From: Ypsolopha sequella
Lineage: Eukaryota > Arthropoda > Insecta > Lepidoptera > Ypsolophidae
Reading direction: 5' to 3'
NCBI GenBank assembly: GCA_934047225.1
Contig: OW203989.1
Coordinates: forward strand, 10,391,977 to 10,455,976
Length of the DNA: 64,000 bases
The notes under the pieces are model-generated. The model ran no database searches. It was not told where the DNA came from and saw only the letters and a program-made list of their open reading frames with translations. Positions within the stretch are counted from its first letter, which is position 1. Every line of letters starts with the position of its first letter. Made by a program: the position numbers and the translations under genes. Below, piece after piece: positions 35,014-45,015 of the stretch.

Positions 35014-35819
35014 TACCCTAGAATTATGTGCAGTTATTTATTGTGTTAGGATAAGACCTTAGATAATTATTTATTCCAAGTATAAAGAATATTTACTAAT
35101 ACGTTTAAGTAGTCAACAAAAAAATTATGGTTTCTATTTGCTGTAAACATTAATTATATTCAAGACTTTTTAGATTTTGACTAAGTATCGTAAATATATA
35201 AAAATAAGGTTTATAAATGAAATGAAATTAAATATATTTATTTATGTAATGTAGGTGTAACAGATACACTTATTACAGGTCAGTTTTTATGCAATATAAG
35301 TAATTAAATAATCTATGTGTATAGGTATATCTATTATCAATGTATAATCTATGTCATAAATAATAATGTGGGGAAATATGCAGGGAAATAATAAAGGTTA
35401 GGTTTACTTAAATTTTATTAAAAAAATACACTTAAATAAAATGAAAATGAAAATAAAAATAAATTACCTCGTTCATCTAAAATACCTAAGTTAAATCGTT
35501 GTCATTGTACCGGTTCCTCTCTGTAAAGAGGCTGATAAAATATTTATTTGGTCCAAAACGCCGTTATAATCGGTGATGGACTTTAAAAAGTCCTTTTTAC
35601 TTTGTTGACATTTTGAGAGATAAAAGCCAGATGTTCAGCTTTATTAAAGTATTGAAGAATTTTGTTACTCAAACAGTCAATACTCGTTCACATTTTTTAC
35701 CGACGGTTTTTCAACCCCACGTGGTATATCATCCCCACGCCCGTACTTCGGGTACCAACACACCCTTTTTTGGGCATTTAGGGTTTTCCTCCCAGTATTT
35801 TCCTTTACCATTCAGATAG

Positions 35820-36240
35820 TGCAAACAATTACTACGCACATAAATTCCGAAACACTAACGCCAGGGCCACAGCTTCAGGCTTCTGGCAGCGCTTCTTGCT
35901 GCGCTTCCAGGCGGTTTTTGCAACGGGCTTTGCCCTGCCACGACACCCGTCGGCGCCTTCCACCGCATCGGATGTATAGCGCGCTCGCTCGCTCAAAGCG
36001 TTCGACACTAGGTTCGTCCTGTGCGCTCGATTACTGTTTCAACCGCCCGCCTCCCCGCACATCGCCATCCCCAGAGAGCGCAAGTCACTCGAAGCCGGAC
36101 AAGACGCACGAGCGGTGACCCATGGCCGGCTCTATACAACTTCAGACATTTGTTCTCTCCGCTGCGCCGTCGCAAGAAGAACCGCTTGGCACGCCTTTCG
36201 AAGCCTGAAGCTGTGGCCGAGGGGTAACGGCTGACTGGCA
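35820..36240. other. GC-rich island, unclassified
   Basis: Clearly richer in G and C than the region around it, with overlapping open frames on both strands (for example 35819-36118 on + and 36008-36334 on -). The frames are compositional; no family was recognised. It lies directly upstream of family F copy 3. Confidence 0.35.
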
Positions 36241-36259
36241 AGATTCGTATCCCCGTTTG

Positions 36260-36780
36260 AAAATAACTATTAAATGATCGCGTATTCCTACTTCTTAAGG
36301 TCCGTCCCGTCCAGCACAATAAGTCCAATGGCATATACCTTATATGCTTTTGATAGAGGCGATTACATGTTGGCTCATTGGCCTCTTTTTCTGGGACGCG
36401 TAATACTAATTAATGATCACGCAGCGAATCAACAACTTGGTGTGTTTTTAGCTCAGAACACATCTATGGTTTTTAGCTAATACTGAAATATTTTGTGGGG
36501 AAAAAAATATTAGATTTAAGTAGAATACCTTCATATTCCTATTACCTATTTTATGAAAAAAAAAACAAGTTGATAGCTCTTAACCGCGTTCTTGAAACGA
36601 ACGTTTGAAAACCAAAAAAAAGAGGGTGGAAAACATTTTTTTTGACATAAGTATAAACCTTTATACATTCTTTATAAGTAGAATCCCTAAATAAAAGATC
36701 AATAAATCAAATATATTTTTTTCAATACAAGGAGAGTCTTCAAACGAATCCTCGAAAGTCTGGCGTTGTCATGCTCTAGG
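36260..36780 (+). repeat. Dispersed repeat family F, copy 3
   Basis: Same blocks as copies 1 and 2 (CCAGCACAATAAGTCCAATG, TTCTGGGACGCGTAATACTA). The frame SSTISPMAYTLYAFDRGDY then MLAHWPLFLGRVIL is conserved in translation. Confidence 0.7.
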
Positions 36781-36799
36781 CTCATGTACATGTACAGTC

Positions 36800-37129
36800 T
36801 TAACCCACACAAATTGCAACGTATGTATGTATGTTTGTATGTGTGTATGTAAGTATGTATTTATGTATGCATGTGAGCTTATAACTCGAGAACAATTCGC
36901 GGGTTTCGATGCGATTTTCACAATTACCTATAGGAAATTATTTGAGATAGGTTTTTGGTTTTGGTTATTTGTCGCTGTTATATAAATCTATCTAAACATG
37001 AAATTTGGAACATCATAATATCAAAGGGCCTCTACACGTGTTGGCTTCGGCCCCCCGCGGGGCTCCTAAAGGTCCGGGACTACATAGTCCCGAGATATGA
37101 TAAATATCTTTGATTAATTCATTAATTTA

Positions 37130-37178
<49 letters not shown>

Positions 37179-37245
37179 GCTAATAATAATAATAATTAAT
37201 ATTATGTTCACTGGTTAACGGGTACGCGAAAGCGCGAGCAAAAGC
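36800..37245 (+). mobile_element. Helitron-like or related non-autonomous element with (GTAT)n and (TA)n
   Basis: Starts with an ATGTATGTATG microsatellite (36822-36868), has the AACTCGAGAACAATTCGCGG and GGTCCGGGACTACATAGTCC blocks, a (TA)n run at 37138-37170, and ends ACGCGAAAGCGCGAGCAAAA then GCTGGTCAC, like other CG-hairpin ends here. Confidence 0.45.
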
Positions 37246-37342
37246 TGGTCACAAAGTTGCAAACTTAGTACTTATTTTCAGGAAGTTTTAAGAGTACCTA
37301 TCATTGCGCTTTATAGGCATGATGACTAAAAAATTCTAATAA

Positions 37343-37590
37343 GTCCGTCATTTAGATTATCAGAAAATATTGGACACGTATTTTTTCTTTTTTCAATTAA
37401 ACAAAAAATGATGAAGGTATAGCCCGCTAAAGTTCCGCGTGACGTCACGCCAAAGTACATTGTTTACCTAGGCGTGACGTCACCAGCCCCCACTCCCAAA
37501 CTTTGACGGGCTTTATCTCTGTCATTTTTTGTTTGATTGACAAAAGAAAAAATACGTGTCCAATATTTTTTGATAATCTAAATGACGGAC
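37343..37590. mobile_element. Foldback MITE with TAA duplication
   Basis: Ends GTCCGTCATTTAGATTATCA and its complement; the arms pair over roughly 100 nt around a GTGACGTCAC-rich centre. TAA flanks both ends (37340-37342 and 37591-37593). 248 bp. TAA targets suit PIF/Harbinger-type elements. Confidence 0.75.
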
Positions 37591-37769
37591 TAAATAGAAT
37601 TATATTTTGTTTACCCTGTCATCTCCCCTATTAAAGGAGCTAAGCAATGACAGTTTACTGAGGCAGGTCGAAGAAAAATACTCCTAGGGAAGTTTCTCCT
37701 TAAACACAGGCCGAATCGCGGGAATAAGGCTGTCTTCTATATCTTTCTTGTCAAGGACCATCAAGAAAT

Positions 37770-37972
37770 TAAGGTGGTAACAGAGGATCTTTGTTCAAAA
37801 TACACATCTCATGCATAGAATGACATAATATTCTTGTGGACACCTAATAGCAGTTTGCGAAAATTGCCTTAAAACGTATTAATTGCATATTTTTTTATTC
37901 AGTATAAGGAAAACAATAATAAGATGTGCATTTTAAACCGAGATCCCCTGTTACCACCTAAATAGAACAACA
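37770..37972. repeat. Inverted repeat around GGTGGTAACAG
   Basis: TTAAGGTGGTAACAGAGGAT at the left is complemented by GATCCCCTGTTACCACCTAA at the right, with AAATACACATCT / AAGATGTGCATTTT as inner pairing. Probable MITE of ~200 bp. Confidence 0.6.
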
Positions 37973-37974
37973 TT

Positions 37975-39924
37975 TTTGCAAACTGAAAAAGAATTTTGTA
38001 GAATTTGGTAGTTCTAACACCAGTTTCCGGCGCAGTGTTTATTTCGTAAGCTCTCAGTTCATTATGAGTTCCAAAGCCCAGTAATTGCTGTAAACCATTA
38101 CCGTGTCAGCAAACACACAGATAACCATTACGTTGTCCAGAATCGTTGCTTCATGTAAACGCGGTCCCGCCGGGAAGGCGCCGGAGCAACCTGCGCGTGC
38201 GCCGACAGATCCCTGATCCATTAAGATTCCAACTTAAAGTGAATCATGTTACACATCCAATATACATTTTCGTTTCCTAGTTACTTATGCAACTAGAGAG
38301 TTTAAGATACCTACGAACCTTTGGGGTAAGTTATACATGCCTGGAGGTAATTTTCAAAAGTGATCATCTCCAAAATCTGAAAAATGCGTTTTTAAACTAA
38401 AATTCACTTAGAGAATTTGGTAATGAACCTGCGTTGAAAAATTTGTTTTCTTTTTATTAGCTTAAATAGAATTAACATTTAAAAATTGCCCCTTTTTAAA
38501 AACTGTAGTAAAAAAATGACAACTGACAACAGGTTACAAAAGTGGCTGTACTCTAAAATTACTTAAATGTGATTTGACCACTTTTAAAAATTACCTCCTA
38601 TGCCTACTTTTCGGTATTATTACTATCACAATAAGGGCAAAAGTGGATATGTTAATTTTGCTCGGATTATAGGTACCTACTAAATAAGTTTACATGTATG
38701 TATACATTTTTATATTATTTTTTATTTACATAAAACATTATTCTCGTAGGTTTTAGCATCCTACTCGTATATTTAATACTGGTACCAAATCCGTACCGCT
38801 TTTAGCTAACGAAAAAACCGCTAAAGGTTTCTCTTTTTGAAAACCACTAGATATATTTTAAGGGGCTTCAAAAGCTAAACTGCGTTTGAAGACATTTGTG
38901 AATTGCTATTAACTTTATATGAATATTACAAAGTTTTGAAATAAATATTTGAGATAAATGTAAAAATTAAAATCTTAAAAGCTTACCCTACCTGGCCTAC
39001 CCTATTTACCTTTAACCCAATTTATTAAGTAAATAAATATCTTTAAATGCTGTTACATGCTTGAAAAAACTAATAAAATAGTTTAATTAAAACTTAATAC
39101 ACACATACGAGCCATTAAAAAATCTAACATCAATTAATCATTAATTAAATTAATAATCATTAATTAATTTATTAATCATTAATCATATTTTCTCTATTTT
39201 GCCACTTTGTATTGCTCGCTGATATGAACCCTATTTCAAAGGCGTTTCCGTCGATATTTGTACCGTTACTAATCGAGCTGCTAATTTAGCTTACTGAGGC
39301 CCCTTAACCCTAGAGCGAATACCCATTTTCTTCATAAATCATTATAAAAATACCAATAAAATACCAAAATTCTTTTTAAAGCTTCCGAATCAGTGGCATT
39401 TAGTGGCATTTAGTGGTTCCGGTGATTATTGGCTGGATCGGTATGATCTTTACAGAATTTCCAAAATACTCAAGCTGTCCCCTGAGGCTTACATAATCCT
39501 GTTATAGGAAGGGTTCTTGATGCTGACTTGCTGAATTCATCGGAGATTGACATTTCCGGTTCCTTTTATCTTATGTTTTGTTTTTTTGTGTTTCGTGTAT
39601 GGTACGAGTAGGTATTAAATTGCGTAATTTTGTGGGAATAAATATAGGAATAAATTAATTTTTAACTAATTTTTTCTTCTGGCAACCTCAACTTTAAAAC
39701 GTCATTATGTCGATTGCTGTCAAAGTGTGGTGTTCTTTTTTCGTGTGTGTTGTCAGAGTGTTGCAATCATAAAATAAAAATCATAAAAGCAAATGAGCAG
39801 GTTTTTGATTTTTCTTAAATCCAGGACAAATCTAAGATTTATGGGTATAAACAAAATTAATTCTTAAAAATTTTAATTCACTTTAGCTTCCTAATTCCAT
39901 TCGAGGATAGGAATTCTTATGAGA
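37975..39924. other. Gene-free stretch
   Basis: No coding frame above noise. AT-rich direct repeats of AATCATTAATTAA at 39130-39190 only. Confidence 0.4.
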
Positions 39925-40482
39925 CTGTACCTAAAGGTACAAAAGGAACCTTTGTACCTAAAAGGTACAAAAGGAACCTTTATATTGAGACTCCGTTGTC
40001 CGTCTGTCCGTCCGTATGTCACAGCCTCATAACTTTAGCACCGTTAAAGATAAAGGTATGAAATTTGGCACAAAAATAGCATTCATTTTCCCACATATCA
40101 CGGTGTAAAAAAAATATGAAAAATTTCTAATTGTTCAAAATATTTCCAAAACAAAAGTGAGAAAAATAAAAAATATAATCCTAAAAATACAATATGGATA
40201 TCAAATTGTAGATATTGAAAAGTTAATTGTAAAAGCATATACTTTTTGGCTATATTTAATTGCATCTATTTCGAGAAATCCTTGAAAATCCATGAAAAAA
40301 TGTATGTCTTATCCCGCCTTATCTCCAAAACTGATGGACCGAAAAATATGAAAAAAATCATGTTTACGTAAAGATTACAAGAAAAATAAAGCGGTTGAGA
40401 AATTCACGAAAAAAATTGACAAAATTAAATTTTTCATCCACAACACGGAACCCTAGGTCTGACTCGCACTTGGCCGGTTTTT
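39925..40482 (-). repeat. Dispersed repeat family D, copy 2
   Basis: Minus orientation: GGCCAAGTGCGAGTCAGACC near 40470, then the TTTTCCATGGATTTTCAAGG, GGATATCAAATTG, ACGGTGCTAAAGTTATGAGG and GGTTCCTTTTGTACCTTTTA blocks. A 25-bp GGTACAAAAGGAACCTTT tandem is at 39937-39981. Confidence 0.75.
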
Positions 40483-43073
40483 TTTGACAAGGGTTCGATG
40501 ACTTGAAGGCAGCCACGTACGTAGTCGCTTTGGCTTGCTATTTCATACTACATTCACACTCGTAAATAGCGAGCGAGCAAGAGGCACGATAATGCGTTAC
40601 AAGATCCATGTCTTGAAAAAACTTGATACCGTCTTTGGTTTTTCGCAAGAATGCACGAAAAATACCCCAAAAATGTTAATAAAACAAAAATATTATTTTC
40701 TGTAAAATATACTTACTAATCTGTGAACCTAAATTATGTTATTTTTGTAAATCTTCTTTGTTATTTGTTGTAACGTTAAGTCTGCGACATAGGCTCACTA
40801 AAATAGATGTAAAATTCTGAACTTTTATTAAACTACTTTGTAACTTTTGTAGATACTTTTTGATACCTTAACCATAGACGTAAAAAAGGCGGACGGAGTC
40901 GCAGCTAAGCAACTACTGAAGCATAGCAATGGCGATGGTAAGAGCATGAGTGAACTTTCTATGGAAATCGGCGTACTATGATATGAACGTGCCCGTGCCG
41001 GGCCCGTGCTTAGAAGCGGACCGCCATACTATGAATACTTTATATTCTCTGGCCATACTATGGGTGCTTCAGTTTTTTGCTAGCGGAACTCTGTCCGACT
41101 TTTTTTTTTCGTGAATAACCTTAACGAATCACATATATATTTTTTATACATTTATCAATCTGCCTTTTTAATTTTAACTCCTTGTCAAAATATATCTTAA
41201 TATCCTTTAATTCAAATATGTTTTACCTTCTATATATACGAACGAATATATATAACTCTTTACCACTATAAATAAATATAAAGATAAAATACGTCAAATG
41301 TCTTAAATTTTACTTTTTTATTCATAAATAATGCAGGAAATTGCTCGTTTAATCAAAACAGCAGAATGTTTTTATTTTACAAACGAAAATTCAAATTGTT
41401 CCGAAATTATTGTAATCAAAAGCTCAAATACGACCTAAGGCTGTGTTCAATACTGGATATAAAATTAAATGAGAGAAAACAAAACGAACTAATCCAGTTT
41501 CTAATTTGAACCGGAAATTGCCATCATTTCGAAGTTTTCTGTTATTTTGAATGTGATCGCGGAGAATGCCCATTTGCATTTGAATGCAATTCCTACTATG
41601 CGAGAATGAAAAATCACGTTTAACTATAATGATAACAAAATAAATCATAGTAAAAAAACCAAAAATATGCTTTTGTCACTAAGCAAAAAATTATAATACA
41701 CAATGCCAAAAAGCGTGGCGCGCTTCATGGAAATTAATTAAAAGCACATTTTTCTGAAGAAAACGTAATAAAAAGCGTATTTTTTTTTAGATTTATTTAG
41801 GAGCATTGAATAAAATATAATAAAAATAAATTAATTATTGAATATAATTAATGGCTACGACCCTGGGGACCTGTTCGTTATCAGGGGACAAACTATAGCC
41901 TATGTTCAAGTGAAGAGTCTTACTTTTACAACAGTGAAAGATCGGTTCAGTAGTTATCAGTAACAACTTCCTTAGGGAAATGACCGTCCTCAGCTGCAAA
42001 TTTTCAAATCGATACGTTAATAAGTATGTTAAAACTACTTCTAAGATGTGTTACATACTTGGTTAGTTACATACAAGTGAAGACAATAAAAGCATGTTAA
42101 AAAGAAAACGTAACTACGCCTTTTTGCTTGAATCAAACAAGTGAGTCATGTAATGTATGTGTAAAGTTGCATAATTTGACTGTCGATTTATTATCATTAT
42201 CAGTGTTTACCTCAGACAAAGAAAGTATAGAAAATACTGGCTGGTCAGAACACATGCATGGTATACAAGAAGTGTTTGTTGTAAGCTCAGTTGTAAGTAT
42301 ACCTTTGTTTGATAAATCACACTCGTTGCTACCACAAATTGTAGCTTAGAAAGTGATAATGTTTCTGACTGGTGACGGGCATCGGCGTCACTGGTGCGAG
42401 GGTTCCATAACCACGCTCAGACACCACTAATTGTTTGATAAAGGGCGATATTAGCAGCTGGAACAGGGGCCCATAAGCTGTCCCAGATCTATATTCTACA
42501 AATATCTTATATTCTACAAAATATAGTATACAATGTCCTACCAGACAATTGCACTTGATGACCTCATCAGCTAGTCCTCGCACGAAATCCTTCCGCACGT
42601 GGACTCCAAGGCGTTCCGATGTTGTGGCACGTGGTTCACCTTCCACGAAGAATCTAAACACGACCCACCTACACCTGGATGCATCCAAACCCAGAAGAAA
42701 TAGTAACCGGAAAATGTTCCACATTTGTTGGCAACCGCATGGATGTAGGTTATGTCACACACACACAGGAATTAAACCAAAAGTGGCCTTCACGCCAAAA
42801 TATTGTCAGACCCTGACCCAATAATGTTTTGTACGATGTCCACATCGATTTCCCTTGTATTAAATCCTTTTAAATACCAAAATGTGGTCGACCGCGACCT
42901 TTACCAAAAACACGTCCTATACCAGGTTTTTGACAGCTCCAAGTGGGAGAAGTGTTACCACACACAAAAAACAAAATCGTTGACCGAACACTCGACTGAT
43001 GCGTTCTAAAAATATACATTTTATTCTTAACAACCTTCATAGATATCATTATACTATTGTACAGTGCTACAAG
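40483..43073. other. Gene-free stretch
   Basis: No gene recognised. A 40-bp segment (42369-42405; ACTGGTGACGGGCATCGGCG) matches the open repeat at 61460-61500, showing that part of this region is repeat-derived. The 131-codon minus frame at 42329-42724 overlaps it and has no recognised domain. Confidence 0.4.
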
Positions 43074-43185
43074 GATCTGATGGCGCGTGGATTAGTTGTG
43101 TCCAAAATCGGAACTAACGCCGCTACCATACCCCTTGTTTTACAGCTGCGCCCCCCTGTCACTGTCATCCACGCGCCATCAGATC
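43074..43185. repeat. Tiny element with perfect 19-bp inverted ends
   Basis: GATCTGATGGCGCGTGGAT and its exact complement enclose ~74 bp of unrelated sequence. No duplication was identified. Confidence 0.65.
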
Positions 43186-43252
43186 TACATATCAGTGTAT
43201 AATCTTGTGTTCTAACCAGCCAGTATTTTTTATACTCTGGAAGAAGTCTACG

Positions 43253-44073
43253 CAATGGGTGATGGATGAAATCATTAAAAGTGCCTGAGTATTTTTTTGT
43301 TGATAGGAATAACCTTCCCCATAAGAGGAAAAAAAAACTACATTTCTTAGGTGGCTTTAATTACATTAAAAAATATAAAAACTTTTAAATTTTAGATATA
43401 CGGGGCTATACAGCTGCATATGAATACTTCCTTTGCCTGCATATAAAAAAACCGTTATTAATCTATGGTAACAAAATGACACCAAAACATAACCTCTCGT
43501 GTTGTTATTCTTTTATGGTATTTTGTTTAATTTTGCGACTGCTTACTCACACCTGATGGTGACATGACGACATGATAGCACAAAACATGTTTTATTGGGT
43601 TCTCTCCAACGTTGATGTTCTTCAGTATCCATTGTGCAGAGAACTAATACACAAAAACCAGAAGAAAAATACAATAGTTCAGTTTCAGTTCCAGTGGTCG
43701 TCGTAGTGGCTATCAAGATCTAATCCAGGGTACAAGGCGTAGGTAGTCGTCGAAGCAGGCAAATTCAAAGGTCAGGTGTGAGTAAGCAGTCGCAAAATTA
43801 AACAAAATACCATAAAAGAATAACAACGCGAGAGGTTATGTTTTGGTGTCATTTTGTTACCATAGATTAAAAACGGTTTTTTTATATGCAGGCAAAGGAA
43901 GTATTCCTATGCAGCTTATAGCTCCGTATATCCAAAATTTAAAAGTTTTTATATTTTTTAATGTAATTAAAGCCACCTAAAAAATTTAGTTTTTTTTCCT
44001 CGTATGGGGAAGGTTATTCCTATAAACAAAAAAATATTCAGGCACTTTGAATGATTTCATCCATTACCCATTG
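43253..44073. mobile_element. Large foldback element with ~300-bp arms
   Basis: The left arm (43253-43558) begins CAATGGGTGATGGATGAAAT; the right arm (43778-44073) ends ATTTCATCCATTACCCATTG. Long blocks pair almost perfectly (AGGTTATGTTTTGGTGTCAT; TGAGTAAGCAGTCGCAAAAT). The 220-bp centre has no coding frame. This is the biggest foldback in the window. Confidence 0.85.
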
Positions 44074-44639
44074 TATAAAACTTTAGATAGTAGAATAATA
44101 ATGTATTTTATTTTCATCCCGTAGAAATACAGTCGCTTCTTATAATACGGTAGTTCAAAGAAAAATATTTAAAGATGCTGTTATAATCAAGGCCCATTTA
44201 TAGCGTAGTCCATAGCTTTAGTATATACTATCTATGGCGTAGTCAGTATCTGGTTTAGCATCCTGCAGAATTCCAGCTCGGGTCCCAAAATTGTGAAATT
44301 TTCAACCGAAAAAAGGTTGTAAAGTCGTGGATAAAACATTCGAGGAAAAAAATTATATAATTTAGCGCGGGCGAAGCAGTAAAGTAACGTAATGTTTTTC
44401 TGTCTCTTGTTTACCCTAAGTATTGTTTATTGTTTTTCTACAAATTTTGAAAGTTCGTGCCCTTTGCATTTGTTCCAGTCGAAGTATTTCTTAGGATAAT
44501 AATTGTCGGAAAAAAATACTTTTGTGAACACTGCGTTTTTGTTATCAAGTGTTATGCAATTCATACTAAATACGGGCTGGTTAAAAAACACAAAGTTTAC
44601 TTAGATTATGTTTATTTTGCGAAATCCATGGCTATGAAT

Positions 44640-44691
44640 ACTCTTAATATTATTAGAGTGCATTACAAACTAGAAAATATCAATCAATCAA
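44640..44691 (-). mobile_element. SINE tail fragment, minus orientation
   Basis: ATTATTAGAGTGCATTACAA then CTAGAAAATATCAATCAATC matches the tail of the SINE read on the minus strand, abutting the plus-strand SINE head at 44692. Confidence 0.6.
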
Positions 44692-44707
44692 TCCTCGGTG
44701 GCGCAAT
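44692..44707 (+). mobile_element. SINE head, left part interrupted by the ISL2EU-like element
   Basis: CCTCGGTGGCGCAAT at 44693-44707 continues as TGGTAGGGCGC at 49648, giving a normal SINE head comparable with CCTCGGTAGTGCAGTCGGTA of the copy at 14870-15060. AT (44706-44707) is duplicated at 49646-49647. Confidence 0.8.
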
Positions 44708-45015
44708 GAGGAAGAGTCATGATTTTTGTTAAGTATGTAGATCGATGACAGTAAAAAAAACATGACTTATGGTGAAAAAAATATCCAAATCGGACAAGAA
44801 ATGTCGAAAGTACAGCAATTTTACTGTAGCAGTTCAAATAACGCCCGCCAGTACCAGCCGCGAGCGCGTGACGTCATCCCACACATACCCGGGGCGCGAC
44901 CCCGCACGCGCTCTTCAGTTCTGTAGGTGTACTCTGTTTCCCGCGCAGTTCTTGAGCTGTGCTTGTCACGGTCGCTTTGTTATAGATTTATTGTTGTGTA
45001 TCAATATCCTTAAAA

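Noticed and set aside
35819..36334. Overlapping frames of 99 and 108 codons as genes
   Set aside because: They lie in a GC-rich island with open frames on both strands, as expected by composition, and no motif was recognised.
36822..37170. CRISPR-like or regulatory array in (GTAT)n/(TA)n
   Set aside because: Plain microsatellites inside a transposable element; no spacer structure, and the organism is a eukaryote.
42329..42724. 131-codon minus-strand frame as a gene
   Set aside because: Overlaps a repeat segment shared with 61460-61500, overlaps frames on the other strand, and has no recognisable domain.
44830..44950. CpG island of a host gene
   Set aside because: Lies inside the transposon, just upstream of the transposase start, so it is better explained as the element's own promoter.
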